NCBI GenBank assembly: GCA_947579605.1
Contig: OX388305.1
Location: 40,065,542-40,129,541, forward strand
Direction of reading: 5' to 3'
DNA: 64,000 nucleotides
Source: Athripsodes cinereus
Taxonomy: Eukaryota; Arthropoda; Insecta; Trichoptera; Leptoceridae
A program made the position numbers and the translations under genes. The notes beneath the pieces are model-generated. The model was not told where the DNA came from, searched no databases, and was given only the letters and a program-made list of their open reading frames with translations. Of this stretch, positions 22,853-34,300 are shown one piece after another (within the stretch, counting starts at the first letter, position 1; each line of letters starts with the position of its first letter).

Positions 22853-24562
22853 ATGGATGGACGCGAGAATCTTCAAGTTGAAGTCAAAAGAGAACAGAAT
22901 TTTGATTTCGTAGATTTGGATGATCCGATGCTTTTTGCTGATGACCCGGAAATAAAATCAGAAATCGAAATAGTTCCAGAGCAAAATGAAAAACAAGAAA
23001 AGGACGGTGAAAGTAAACAAGCACACTACCTCAAGACTAAACTGAACAAGAATGTAGAAGAAAGTTTAATAGAAAATAATAAAGGAGGCGTAGATAAATT
23101 TTCTCAAAATGTAATTAATTATTCAAGGAGCAATAAGAATGCGGAGCCTGTTAGTGAAAAAACTTTTCAGTTTAATGGAATATCTGTGCCGATAGAAATA
23201 AAGTCAGAACCAAATTATGAAAAATATCGTAACGCCAAACTGTACTGTAGGAAATGTGGTGAATCATTTGACTATAAAAGTGATTTGTTCAATCACATGT
23301 TCATTCATATTGGGGTCATATTAGCTGAGGCGGAATATATAAAGAGTGTTAGGAAGAAAGAGAACAGTGTGCAAGTGAAGAAAGACGATGCAGCGGAAGA
23401 GAAAGTGGAAATAAAGGAGTGGGAGGAGGACAAAGTGGAGGAAAACAATCAGTTGATAAGTGATGACGAGAGAAATTATGATAACAATGGAGATGACTAC
23501 GATTACTTTGGGGATGCGGAGGACGGAGACATAACAGCGACGCAGGGAGAGCAGGAGAATAAGAAGGAAATCAAACAGGAAGTATTTATTGAATATGATA
23601 TAAAAGATGAAACTAAATGTGATAATACACAAAATACAACACCTAAAGATACTCATAAAACTAAAACAAAGAAGAGCAAAAAGGAAAAGAAGAAAAAGAA
23701 AAAAATGAAAAAGGAAAAACTTAAAAAGGAGAAACTAAAAAAATTAAAACAGAAAATTAAAAAAGTGAAAGAGGAGCCGGCGGCCGGCAATCACGAGAGA
23801 AGAAGAAGGAGGAAAGGAGAGGAACCACAAGTGTTGGAGTGTAATGATTGTAGTTACAAGTCTATGGAATTGTGGGCAATGAGGAAGCATTGTATCATAC
23901 ATCTACCTAACAACCCTTTCAAATGTTCCATGTGCGACTTCTCATGCAAAACAAGATTCTCCCTGAAATCACATTTCTCCAGACACACAGGTGAAAAGAA
24001 ATATAAATGTGAGCACTGCGGCAGATGTTTCCGTACCAGATCCATATGGGCGAGACATGTTGAAATACACACGGAGAAAAATCACACTTGCCACATATGC
24101 GCCAAGAAATTTTATCGGAGTGATTCGTTGCGGTATCATTTGATGACGCACTCGGATCTACGTCCTTACAAATGTCCCCTGTGTCCGTACGCTGCTAAAC
24201 ATCCTAAAACACTTAAAATACATGTTGAAAATCACAGTGAAAATAAGAAGTTTGACTGTACCGCTTGTGACTTTAAGACGTCCAGACGTAGCACCATGAG
24301 CAAACATTGTACAATACACAATACAACCGCACAGTACAAGTGTGAGCATTGCTCATTCAGTTGTCGCGCTTGGACAACCCTAAAAAAACATTCCGAGGTG
24401 CACAAGACAAATGCTCAAGTGTTCTCTTGTACAGAGTGCGAGTATATGTCCACAACAGAGAGAGCTGTCATGAGACATCTGAGACAACACCAGCACATGC
24501 CGCTCAAAATGCTGCAAATGAAAGTAAAGGCAGTCAACAGAGAAACTATGTCTCGTGTCTGA
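22853..24562 (+). CDS. C2H2 zinc-finger protein, nine fingers, intronless
   Basis: One open frame of 569 residues from ATG to TGA, first ATG after AT-rich non-coding sequence. Residues 1-110 are acidic and carry sumoylation-like motifs (VKRE, IKSE twice). A lone finger follows at about 131-153 (LYCRKCGESFDYK...H). Then come an acidic linker and a Lys-rich stretch (about 270-305, runs such as KKSKKEKKKKKKMKKEKL), probably a nuclear localisation signal. Eight C2H2 fingers run in tandem from about 330 to 550 (YKCEHCGRCF, HTCHICAKKF, YKCPLCPYAA and others). Most linkers are not the TGEKP type, and several fingers are of the C...CDF/CPY kind seen in REST/ZNF-like proteins. Probably a nuclear DNA-binding regulator; no orthologue recognised. 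AATAAA signals lie at 24585 and 24672. Confidence 0.92.
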   Translation: MDGRENLQVEVKREQNFDFVDLDDPMLFADDPEIKSEIEIVPEQNEKQEKDGESKQAHYLKTKLNKNVEESLIENNKGGVDKFSQNVINYSRSNKNAEPVSEKTFQFNGISVPIEIKSEPNYEKYRNAKLYCRKCGESFDYKSDLFNHMFIHIGVILAEAEYIKSVRKKENSVQVKKDDAAEEKVEIKEWEEDKVEENNQLISDDERNYDNNGDDYDYFGDAEDGDITATQGEQENKKEIKQEVFIEYDIKDETKCDNTQNTTPKDTHKTKTKKSKKEKKKKKKMKKEKLKKEKLKKLKQKIKKVKEEPAAGNHERRRRRKGEEPQVLECNDCSYKSMELWAMRKHCIIHLPNNPFKCSMCDFSCKTRFSLKSHFSRHTGEKKYKCEHCGRCFRTRSIWARHVEIHTEKNHTCHICAKKFYRSDSLRYHLMTHSDLRPYKCPLCPYAAKHPKTLKIHVENHSENKKFDCTACDFKTSRRSTMSKHCTIHNTTAQYKCEHCSFSCRAWTTLKKHSEVHKTNAQVFSCTECEYMSTTERAVMRHLRQHQHMPLKMLQMKVKAVNRETMSRV

Positions 24563-24671
24563 TCGATACAACAATGCCCCAAGCAATAAATCTGCCCTCT
24601 GTGATTATTGCAATTGGAGGTAGTATCATCTTACTGATGGTCTGAAATGGATGAGGGTGTTCTATTGTTTA

Positions 24672-24677
24672 AATAAA
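24672..24677 (+). terminator. Polyadenylation signal of the nine-finger gene
   Basis: AATAAA 110 bp after the stop codon. Another lies at 24585-24590, only 23 bp after it. The site used cannot be told. Confidence 0.5.
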
Positions 24678-25367
24678 ACACAGATATTTATATATTTGTT
24701 TATAATAATGTTGTATATTTTGTAAAATAATTATTTTGTTTATTATGTTGTATAAGTTTTTATTATTATTAATTATTTATTTACTTATTCTATACTAAAT
24801 ATATCTAACATAGAAATACAAAGCAGACTTTTTTATACACTTAACATTATTATTTATTTATATTAATCAGCCGTGTAACACTCGTCGCATGCACATCATG
24901 CGGACCAATACATTGTATTGTGTAATCATGAAAATACATAACATTGAGATATTCAGATCTACGAGAGATTCATTAATATTGTCACTCAAGATATCACCCT
25001 AAACAAAGGAAAATCAGTAGAGTAACTACCCAATTTAGAAAAACACGCAAATTGTTAACATTTGTGTCATGAGACTGGAAAAGAATCATTAGGAGACAAG
25101 TTATATTTGTTTGTACAATTTATTGTTATTTAATATGTTCAATTTTATAATATATGCCTTTGTTCAATCAATATACATGCAAAATCTGAGACAATATATC
25201 ACCAATATGGATACAATTAAGTTGCAGCAGCCTCACTAGGTTGCCCTGTATTGAGGTGTGCTGTGTATAAAAAATAATATACATACAATTAAGGATTAAT
25301 AATATGTACTAACAAAAAATCACAATGGATATTGATTTTGATATTACAATAATTTTATTGTTTAGAA
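24678..25367. other. Intergenic stretch with a weak exon-like block
   Basis: Mostly AT-rich. On the minus strand, 25260-25217 has a preceding ttatacacag and would read HLNTGQPSEAAAT then stop, but no upstream exon with a matching donor was found. Confidence 0.35.
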
Positions 25368-25583
25368 CAGTGGTTCCCAAACTTTTAATTTCGCGTACCA
25401 CACATGAAATTATAATTCAGTAGCGTACCACTAAACTAGAACTAGATGGTAAAGGATTTCGATCATCATCTTGAATTACTGCACATTACTATACAATTTA
25501 ATGGCCATGGATGATTGCGTACCACCTTAATAATTGTCGCGTGTACCACTGGTGGTACGCGTACCATAGTTTGGGAAACACTG
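25368..25583. mobile_element. hAT-type MITE, 216 bp
   Basis: Starts cagtggttcccaaactttta and ends agtttgggaaacactg. The flanking 8-mers are gtttagaa (25360-25367) and gtttacaa (25584-25591), differing at one base. The interior repeats gtaccac motifs. This is a standard short non-autonomous hAT layout. Confidence 0.9.
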
Positions 25584-25889
25584 GTTTACAAGCCATTGCC
25601 AATAACTTGTCAAATGTTTCCACACATTATTTTTAATATATAATTCTTTTTCATTGATAGAAATAAATTGTTTGTAAAATATTTTCAACATGCAAAAGTA
25701 CAGTTTATTTCAAGCGCTAGTCCAAATTTTGTAAAATTCATAGGACCCCTTTTGATCGTACAGTGATGAAATAATTGTTCATTTTAGGTGGATACTAAAA
25801 AAATTATAATAATAATAAAAATTTGAGATAAATTCTTGAACCTGTTGAAGGTTACAAGTGACTAGATAAAACAATATGAATTAAAACAT

Positions 25890-26280
25890 TTGATACATAA
25901 AAGTCTGAGAGATCGTGTGCGTAACAGTGATATACGAAAGGAATGTGGAATGAAAGTGGGTGTAATAACAAGGATGAATGTAAATAAGTTAAGATGGTTT
26001 GGGCACGTGGAAAGAATGAATGAGGACAGAATGACTAAGAAGATATATTTGGCTGAGAGGAATGGTGCTCGGAGACGTGGACGTCCTAGGATTAAATGGC
26101 AAGATCATTTAAATCAAATCCTACAGGACGGTCACGTGTTGAGCACATTGAACAGGAGAGCATGCATGAGGAATTGTATGACAGTGACGGAAGCGAAAGA
26201 TGTATGCAAGGATAGAAGGAAGTGGCGCTCGATCCTTTCTGCCTACCCCGCGAGGGAAGCGGCGTGATGGTATGTATGTA
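25890..26280 (+). pseudogene. LINE reverse-transcriptase C-terminal fragment
   Basis: Open frame of 125 residues without a proper start. It contains NKLRWFGHVERMNEDRMTKK, RRRGRPRIKWQDHL, RACMRNCM and WRSILSAYP, the conserved end of a non-LTR retrotransposon ORF2. A tatgtatgtatg tail follows at 26271-26286. It is a 5'-truncated insertion, fairly young judging from the intact frame. Related copies: 6140, 10700, 31340, 56201 and 59781. Confidence 0.88.
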
Positions 26281-26287
26281 TGTATGA

Positions 26288-26955
26288 TACATATTGTCGT
26301 TACATATTCAAAAAGGGGTATGTGAATTCACAAATGTTTTGACATTTCTAGAATAAACTACTTATAATGACATAACCATTTTATAAAGTGATTCTTAGTA
26401 TCAAATATTAAAATATTTAAAAAATATTAATACAAGAAAATATCACATGCCAATAAAAAGTCCAAACAACAATTTTAAGTCCCTAATCAACAGTTTCTAA
26501 AGAGTATGCCTAAATAAAAATTCCTTTTTCCATTTGCACACAGAATTCTCCTACAAAGTTAGCTACAAGTGACTTATTACAAAACTTCATGACTTAACAT
26601 ATAAAAAATAATTTTTCGTTGTTTCATATTCAAAAAGTGGTATGTGCGAACATTTTTATTTAGGCATACTCTTTAAAAACTGTTCATTAGAGCATTAAAA
26701 TTGTTGTTTGGACTTTTTATTGGTATGTGATATTATTCTTTTAGTATATAATATAATATTTGATATAATAAAATGTATAGTATATAATAAAATGGTTATG
26801 ATGTCACTATAAGCAGTTTATTCTAGAAATGTCAAAACATTTATAAATTTATATACCCCATTTTGAATATCATCGTTGCATATTCAAAAAGGAGCATGTG
26901 AATGTCAAACATTTATAAATTCACATATCTACCCCTTTTTGAATATGCAACAACA
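26288..26955. mobile_element. Long palindromic (foldback) element
   Basis: The left arm from about 26295 (catattcaaaaaggggtatg, then gacatttctagaataaact, then aaaaagtccaaacaacaatt) is repeated in reverse complement on the right (aattgttgtttggacttttt at about 26698, agtttattctagaaatgtc at about 26815, taccccattttgaatat at about 26853). A further copy of the terminal unit lies at 26876-26955. Arms are about 200 bp. A related fragment is at 43010-43165. Confidence 0.85.
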
Positions 26956-27378
26956 TTTTATAATATCTGCGGATGCTTTTGGGCATGACGGCATTTTGAA
27001 GAAGATACTTTGGAGGTGTCCATGTAACTGGCACTGAGACTTATCACTAATATAGTAATTTCCACCAGACAACCAGTGCCATTTCAATATTGCAGAGACA
27101 GTATCGCATCATCGATCTCTGGATGTGAAAATTTATACTGAAAACATGTTACCTAGTCGGGACTCAAACCTGAGGTCTTTTAGATGCAAATGATCTGTGA
27201 TAGATTGATAGTCTTAGAATAATGTGGGCAGTTATATTTAAAGTAATCATAATATTGACGGTCCAGCAGCCCTAGACAAATTGCATCTGGCGATCGACTA
27301 CAAACAAACTTTTCATACCATAACATTATTATGATACATAGTCGAAAAGACATACATAGTTGAAAATTTCGTTTGTAG

Positions 27379-27565
27379 GTAAACACCTACGAACCACCCT
27401 CCCGAGAACAAATAGAAGACGTAATGGATTCCTCCATACATCCATCAAATTATTCAACAGTCTACCTGCATGTTTGAAGGATTCTAGGAGTCTTAACATT
27501 TTCAAAAGAAGAATTAAAAGATACGCAAGGACATTAAAACTCAACACTGACAATAGACACCTGTA
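27379..27565 (+). mobile_element. LINE 3'-end fragment (CR1/L2-like)
   Basis: The forward frame reads RTTLPRTNRRRNGFLHTSIK, then LFNSLPACLKDSRSLNIFKR and RIKRYARTL, the R...F..S.IKLFNSLP...FKR pattern of the reverse transcriptase end. It is 5'-truncated. Confidence 0.75.
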
Positions 27566-27767
27566 ATTTAACCCAAATTTTCTATATGTTTAAAAAAACG
27601 TTTCCTCTCATACCAGTGGCTCAACTACTGACTGAGGAAATTACAAAAAAAAAATACCATTGCACTGTAATATAATATTTGTCTACTATATAATATTTTT
27701 GTATTGTTGTTTTATTATTGAATAAATATTATATTATTATTAGTCGATTGCCAAATGCAATTTGTCT

Positions 27768-28147
27768 AAGGGGTCAGTTCCACACATCAACAAATCGAAA
27801 TTTTGATTTGATTAGTGATTCATAAAATCAACTTCACTCTTATCAATTTCACAAACAAATAACTTTAAAAAAATACATGGTTTCTTTTGTATTTTAATTA
27901 TATAAGTTAATGAAAAAAAAATGTATGTAGGTACATATTTTAAATTCCACAAGTAAATACTATGAATTGTTTTACTATTGAACGGAACAAAGTTAACATA
28001 ATGGCTCTAAGAGTGTGATTATTATATTATGGTATATTTCACTTTTTGCTGTGTTTTTAAAGCATAATATAAATTATACCAGAATTACAAAAATGGCAAT
28101 TTCTTGAACATAAGACATTTCGACTTGTTGAATTGTGGAACTGTCGG
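27768..28147. mobile_element. TIR element, copy 1 of a three-copy family
   Basis: Left end cagttccacacatcaacaa and right end ttgttgaattgtggaactg are inverted repeats. The interior holds attgaacggaacaaag and gtgtttttaaagcataatat, which recur at 38150-38500 and, reversed, at 60250-60590. Confidence 0.8.
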
Positions 28148-28217
28148 ACAGTTGATATAATGAATACAACATATCATTTTGCACCATGAATACGGGAACT
28201 TAATAATGGCACTTATA

Positions 28218-28223
28218 TTTATT
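28218..28223 (-). terminator. Possible polyadenylation signal of the ZAD gene
   Basis: AATAAA on the minus strand about 130 bp after the stop codon. Confidence 0.35.
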
Positions 28224-28351
28224 TCTATATCACAATACATCTATATTATTGAAGGGAAACCAAACTATGCACATCACAATATAAAATGCCTTTTTATAGT
28301 TTTGTTTCCCTCTTGACATACACAGATATATGAGAGATGCAGTATTAGCCA

Positions 28352-31300
28352 CTAGCACGCAGCCGTATCGTTTGGATGTATTGTAAGTTGTAAAATGATA
28401 TTACTTTTGTCGTCGTCCACATCTTGCGTGACACCGCTCTTTATAGAGCTTATTAAATCACCTCTACCATCAGAATCAGACACGGAATTCAGTTCATTGG
28501 AATCTCTACTCGCAACACGTCTTCCATTATTGATGTTATTCAAATCAGTAGTGATGTGATGATTGTTTAATAAGTTACTAGAATTAATACTATTATTGCT
28601 GTTTAATATATCACCACCCGTAATATTTATACGAGATGCGTTTGTGTTTATAAGAGAAGTAACACTAGTGTTAGTACCTCCTGTACCGGATGATAACGGA
28701 TTTATTTCTGTTTTAAACACGTTTGATATTAAAATTGTATTGGTATTTGAGATTGCGTTGTTATTAGGTTGTAGTATTCCTGGTGTTGCGTCGGTGTTTG
28801 TGTTATTAGCTGCTGCGACCGCCGACGCCGTACCGCTATTGCTTGAGTTAGCGTGCAGACGCATATGCTTCCTAAGATGTCCCGCCTGTGAGAATGCCTG
28901 AGCGCAGTGATGACAGCAGTATGGACGCTCTCCCGTGTGCGTCCGTCTGTGGATTCTCAATGTTCCCGCTTCGGTGAAAGCCTTCCCGCAGTCCCCGCAC
29001 GTGAATGGCTTTTTGCCTACAACAAATCATGAGAATAAAGTTTAATTTTATTGAGTGTTTGCTGAAAATTTTGTATTTAGAGTAGTTGTAATATATTGAA
29101 CCACCCTACTTGTATTATTTTAGATTGGTACCTAATTGTGTTGTTTTGACTTGTGGTCATTGGTTGACGATTAATAATATTGCAACAATATTCCCTTCCA
29201 CTGCGTATTTTGTATTTATATTATTAGGAGAATTATTATGTAACGAATAGGAAATTGTTGATTGAATACAATTTATTATTGGAGAATTTTTGATTTGAAT
29301 TATAATACATATCATCGTCGGTTCTATGAAACCTCTTATGTACTCCGAACCAAATTTTACAGGGGACGCAAAAAAACTGTTTTAAGTCTACAGATCAACA
29401 AATATAATCAAATTTATTATCAAATTCATGTAGAACGTCAAACTTTTACATTGATTTGATAACATTTGTTGATCTGTAGACTTGAAAACAGCGTCCCCTG
29501 TAAAATTTTGTTTGGAGCACATAAGAGGTTTCATCGAACCGACCATGACATAAAGGTTTATAGTGGCAGCATCATTCATATATTGGGTGCAATGCCAGAA
29601 AAAGAGAGAATTTTGAATTTGAGTGACATTGTTGTATGCGTATGTATTACATAATTACCTGAATGTGAGACCATGTGCCTCTTGAGATTGCTGGCCTGTG
29701 TGGCCGTATAGCAGCAGACTGTACATGCGTAAGGCTTCTCGCCCGTGTGAATCCTCTTGTGGGTTTTCAGATCTCCTCCGCGACTGAAGCACTGGGCACA
29801 CACATCACAGCGGAAAGGTTTTTCACCTAAAATAGTTAAATCACATTTCTATAAATTATGAATGTCTTACACCCATTCTGAATGTCTTATTGGCAAGGAG
29901 AGAAGACAATTTTTTTTTTGTTAAATGCAATTAGTCAAATGGTTACTCCCCTTGTGGGATATGCCATGAACATAAAGATAAATAGATATTCTGTATATTA
30001 ATCTATTCTGTGGAGCTCCTGGCAAAGAATTGGTCTACAACTCTTTTCCATAAGTTTTGAAATGTTCTGTAAAAGGCTCGTGTTCGATAATATATAGACA
30101 TTTTTTAAAATAACATAACATACTAGACAGTTCACACAGATCGAGCTAGTCCCAAACTAAGATGTGAATCTAGTATTATGGGTACTAATGCGACGATACA
30201 CACATACAATGCACTAAATACAAAATCATGTAACACCCAGACCCAGGACAATTTGAAAAAGATCATTCTTCACTTTGCCCTGGCCAGGAATTGAACCCGA
30301 GACCTCGTGATTCAAAGGCAAGAGCGTTACCTCCCAGCCACACTGGCCGACGTTATTTACATCTTAAATTCACACATCCTGAATGTCTTAATTATTTTTT
30401 TTGCTGGCATGGAGTAGGTAACTTGCATGATAATTATAACACTTATGGGATATGCCATGATGGGATAGTAGTAGTAGTAGCAGTAGATATTAATATCTAG
30501 AGGGGCGGTGTCATAATAATGATAGTCATGTTAAGTAATAGGGATGTCGTCATCTCAGTACCAGTGTGTGATCTCTTGTGTATCTTGAGAGCGTTGTGAT
30601 GTGAGGTGGCAAAGCTGCAGACATCGCAAGAGTACGGCTTCTCTCCTGTGTGAATGCGACTGTGATTGTTAAGATCGTATATCAGAGTGAAAGCCTGCAA
30701 TGCAAACAAACAAACATGTAAAATCATAATTACGTCATACCAAATATTTATTTTTCATCCAAACAATGATCAGTGTTATTTCATATTTACCTTCCCACAA
30801 ACATGGCAGACAAACGGCTTCTCCCCGGAATGTGACACCAAGTGTCTCTTGAGCCCTCCAGATTGTGAAGTGCTATAGGGGCAGTGGGGACACTTAAAGG
30901 GACGCACCCCCGTGTGGAGACGCTTGTGCATCTTCAGGGAACTGGCCTCCGCAAACCTAATAAATTGAAGTAACACTTAGTAGTAAAAACATTTGTTTTA
31001 TTTCACAATAGATTTCTACTACCTAAACACGTTGAATAAATACAAAAACTTCATAGAAATTGTTTATGTTTGTCTGTGGTGACTGATGACAGCTTGGGAA
31101 TGAAAGAGAGAATTATACATAAGATAGTAGTATGAAAGAGATGGCAAGTGACAGGAAATGCAAAGATAAATGACAACAGGACTTGGTGATGCATATTTTT
31201 TTCTTTTTTTTTTCAAATACTCCCGGTGAAGGCATAGCCAATGTAATTGTATATCAGGATACTTTACTAATTCAGTATAATTGTCTATGTATTGTGAATA

Positions 31301-34300
31301 AAAGATGTTAAAAAAAAAATATATATAAAAATGAACCATTGAGAGTTAAAATGGAATGGAACGCCATACAGGTTTATCTCTTATACTCAACACACGGCTG
31401 TCCTTGAGAATTTGATCCACATGATCAAGTCACGTGGTTCTCGGATGCCTGCTCTTCCTCACACCCCTTTAAAATAAGCATATCCTCTTTGTCATCCTTT
31501 CCTCATTCATTCACTCCACATGTCTTAATAGCAATACTACTTCAACTAATTAAACTCTATTCTGTGAAGATATTTTAAAGAAAAAGAATGTGAATTATTT
31601 ATTACCTCTTGCCACATTCATCACAACAGAAAGGCTTTATCCCGAGATGTGATATCTTGTGTCTCTTCAGATTACTCTTCTGTGCTGCAGTATAGGGACA
31701 TCTGTCACATGCGTACGGTCTATCCCCGGAGTGGATGCGCATGTGCGTCTTCAAATCATCTTTGCGGGCAAATGCATGGGCGCACTCCTCACACACATAT
31801 GGACGCTCATTGCTGTGAGACCGTTTATGAACCTGAAAATATAAAAAGCATTATACTATAAATTAAAACAATATAGGTACTAGACAGTCTTGCAGATTTT
31901 CTTGGAAAAAGTAAAATTATATTAATTATAAATAAAACAGTTATTTAGTATATCCACTGTGACTTTATTGGTCATAAGCCAGCTTTCAAGAGCTTACGCT
32001 CTCATCGTCAGGCCAGCGTAAAGAAATTACAAGTTGGTGACAAATATATTATATAGTATGTTATTGGATAGCAATACAATAGTGGTGATAAGACAGTGGT
32101 AACAAACTATTAAAATAGAGTACCGCTGTGGGAACTTCCACCAAGCTCAGTCGGTTGAAAATGTCAATTTGTAAAATTATATGATACAACAATATTCTTA
32201 CCTTAAGTGCATTAGAGTGTGATGTGGCAAACGAACATATATCACATTTAAACGGCTTCTCTCCACTGTGGACTCTCTTGTGGACCTTCAGCTGGTCAGC
32301 TCTCCAATACGAGTGTCCACATTCATCGCAGACATAATTCTTCCCGCTGGTTCCGTGTGCCTTATCCTGGTGATCCTTGAGTAGATTAGGGTACGAAGTG
32401 GAGTAGTCACACTCCTCACAAGTATACGGCTTCAACTCTGTATGCGCTGACAATTGATGTTGCTTGAGGCCGTTTGACTCCGTGAATTTCTTACCGCAAG
32501 TATCACACATGTATTCCTGAAACACCATAATGACTGTATAAAGTAGCATTCACATTGCTTCACTTTGGATGATCATCCAGAGTGTCAGGGTCAAAGCTGT
32601 TCATCAAAAGTGAACACGTCTGTTCACACTTGTTCATCCTATGCTTTCATTGCCATGTCAATACTCACGGACATGTATGTAGTTTGACGTATTTTCGTAA
32701 AAAGATAATTAAATAAATAAAAAAATGAAAAATAACACTTATTAAATATTAAAACAAATTAATATCTATAATTCTCGGCAGCATGATAATTTTGTATATG
32801 GTTCTAACTTTCAATACTAATGAATAGAGAACAAGACAAATAACAAGATAAAACTTGTTTATGGTCGTTTCGGTGAAAAATATGTCGGCTGGTAATCGCT
32901 TTCTTTCGTCATCGCTAGTGATCACTATTGATGAAATGCCTGTTCACACCTTTTCATTTCAGAGGATCATCCAGAGTGATCATTGAAAGTGAACAAATGT
33001 GAATACCCCTTAAGCTACAGCACATTAACATATTATGTTTATTTCAAAATATGTAAAATAGGTAGTGATTTTTGTGAAATCTGCAGATTCAACCTTACAT
33101 TTTGATCACAAAGAGATGATAATGCTGTTGTGTTTGTTACCTTAGCTCCAGAGTGTGTCCGCATATGTCTGTTGAGATGATGGTGATAGGAGTATGTGAA
33201 GTGACATCCCTCCACGGTGCAGGAGTACGGCCTGTCTCCCGTGTGCTTTCTCTTGTGCTTCTTCAAGTCGTCAGTGCGGGACGAGGAGTACGTACACTCC
33301 TCAAAATCACATCTAAAACATTCACATACATACGTATACATGCTGGGTATATAGAAAATATGACGGCTGGTACGGTGCGAAGTATTGTTGCACACAAAAG
33401 ATTCATATCTTAGTTTGGGATTAGCTCGATCTGTGTAAATCTAAACATGTTATGTTGTCCTTGCCAGTAACTACCTTTTAACTTATGAAAAGTGTGGATA
33501 ACCATCCAGACATAATTATATCCTATCTAAATAATTGGTGTCCAATAGTTAGTACATAGTATAAAAAAAAACTTAGTAGATTTCTCCTCAGGATTTGCCT
33601 TAAGGGCTTTCCCCAACAAAATCCTCCCTAAATTACAACCCTTAATGTCCATTGGAGGAGATAATCACTACAAAGCACTACTCACTACTACAATATTCAT
33701 ACAAACGATATACAGTGGTACCTTGACATACGAGTGCCTTAACATACAACTTTTTTGAGATACAAGCTGTCGAGCAAAGGATTTTTTGCTTTGAAAAACA
33801 AGCAAAATTTGAGATACGAGCTATTTAATGATACTTGCCTAACTCATTTCCGAAACATTCTGAAAGGGAGGAAGAAACAAACCTCCTTGGATATGTTTTT
33901 TTTAAAATGGCCTACAAATGAAAGTGAGAAAAGCGTGAGGAAAAAGGCAAAGACCAGTGAAGAGAAAAACAGAGACGAAAATTAAGCGAAAGTAATACCT
34001 ACTTTATAAATCTAGTTTATTTCTTAAAATTCTCTTTTATTATGTTTTTGTACAATATTTGTCATTTATAAATATTCAAAAACACGTGACAAAAATAACT
34101 GGGGTGACATTTTGGGGGCTGGACCGGATCAATGGCAGTTCAATTAGTTTCAATGGAGAAATTTGCCTTGAGACACGAGTAATTTGAAATATGAGCAAGG
34201 TTGCGGAAAGAATTAAACTTGTATGTGGAGGTACCACTGTGTATATATATATTACTTGAAAGGTCTCTCTCCCGAATGTATGCGTGTATGTCTGTTTAAC

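Noticed and set aside
25217..25260. Alternative terminal exon of the ZAD gene
   Set aside because: An acceptor and a short frame exist, but the main gene already ends in a complete exon at 28352 and no donor leading here was found.
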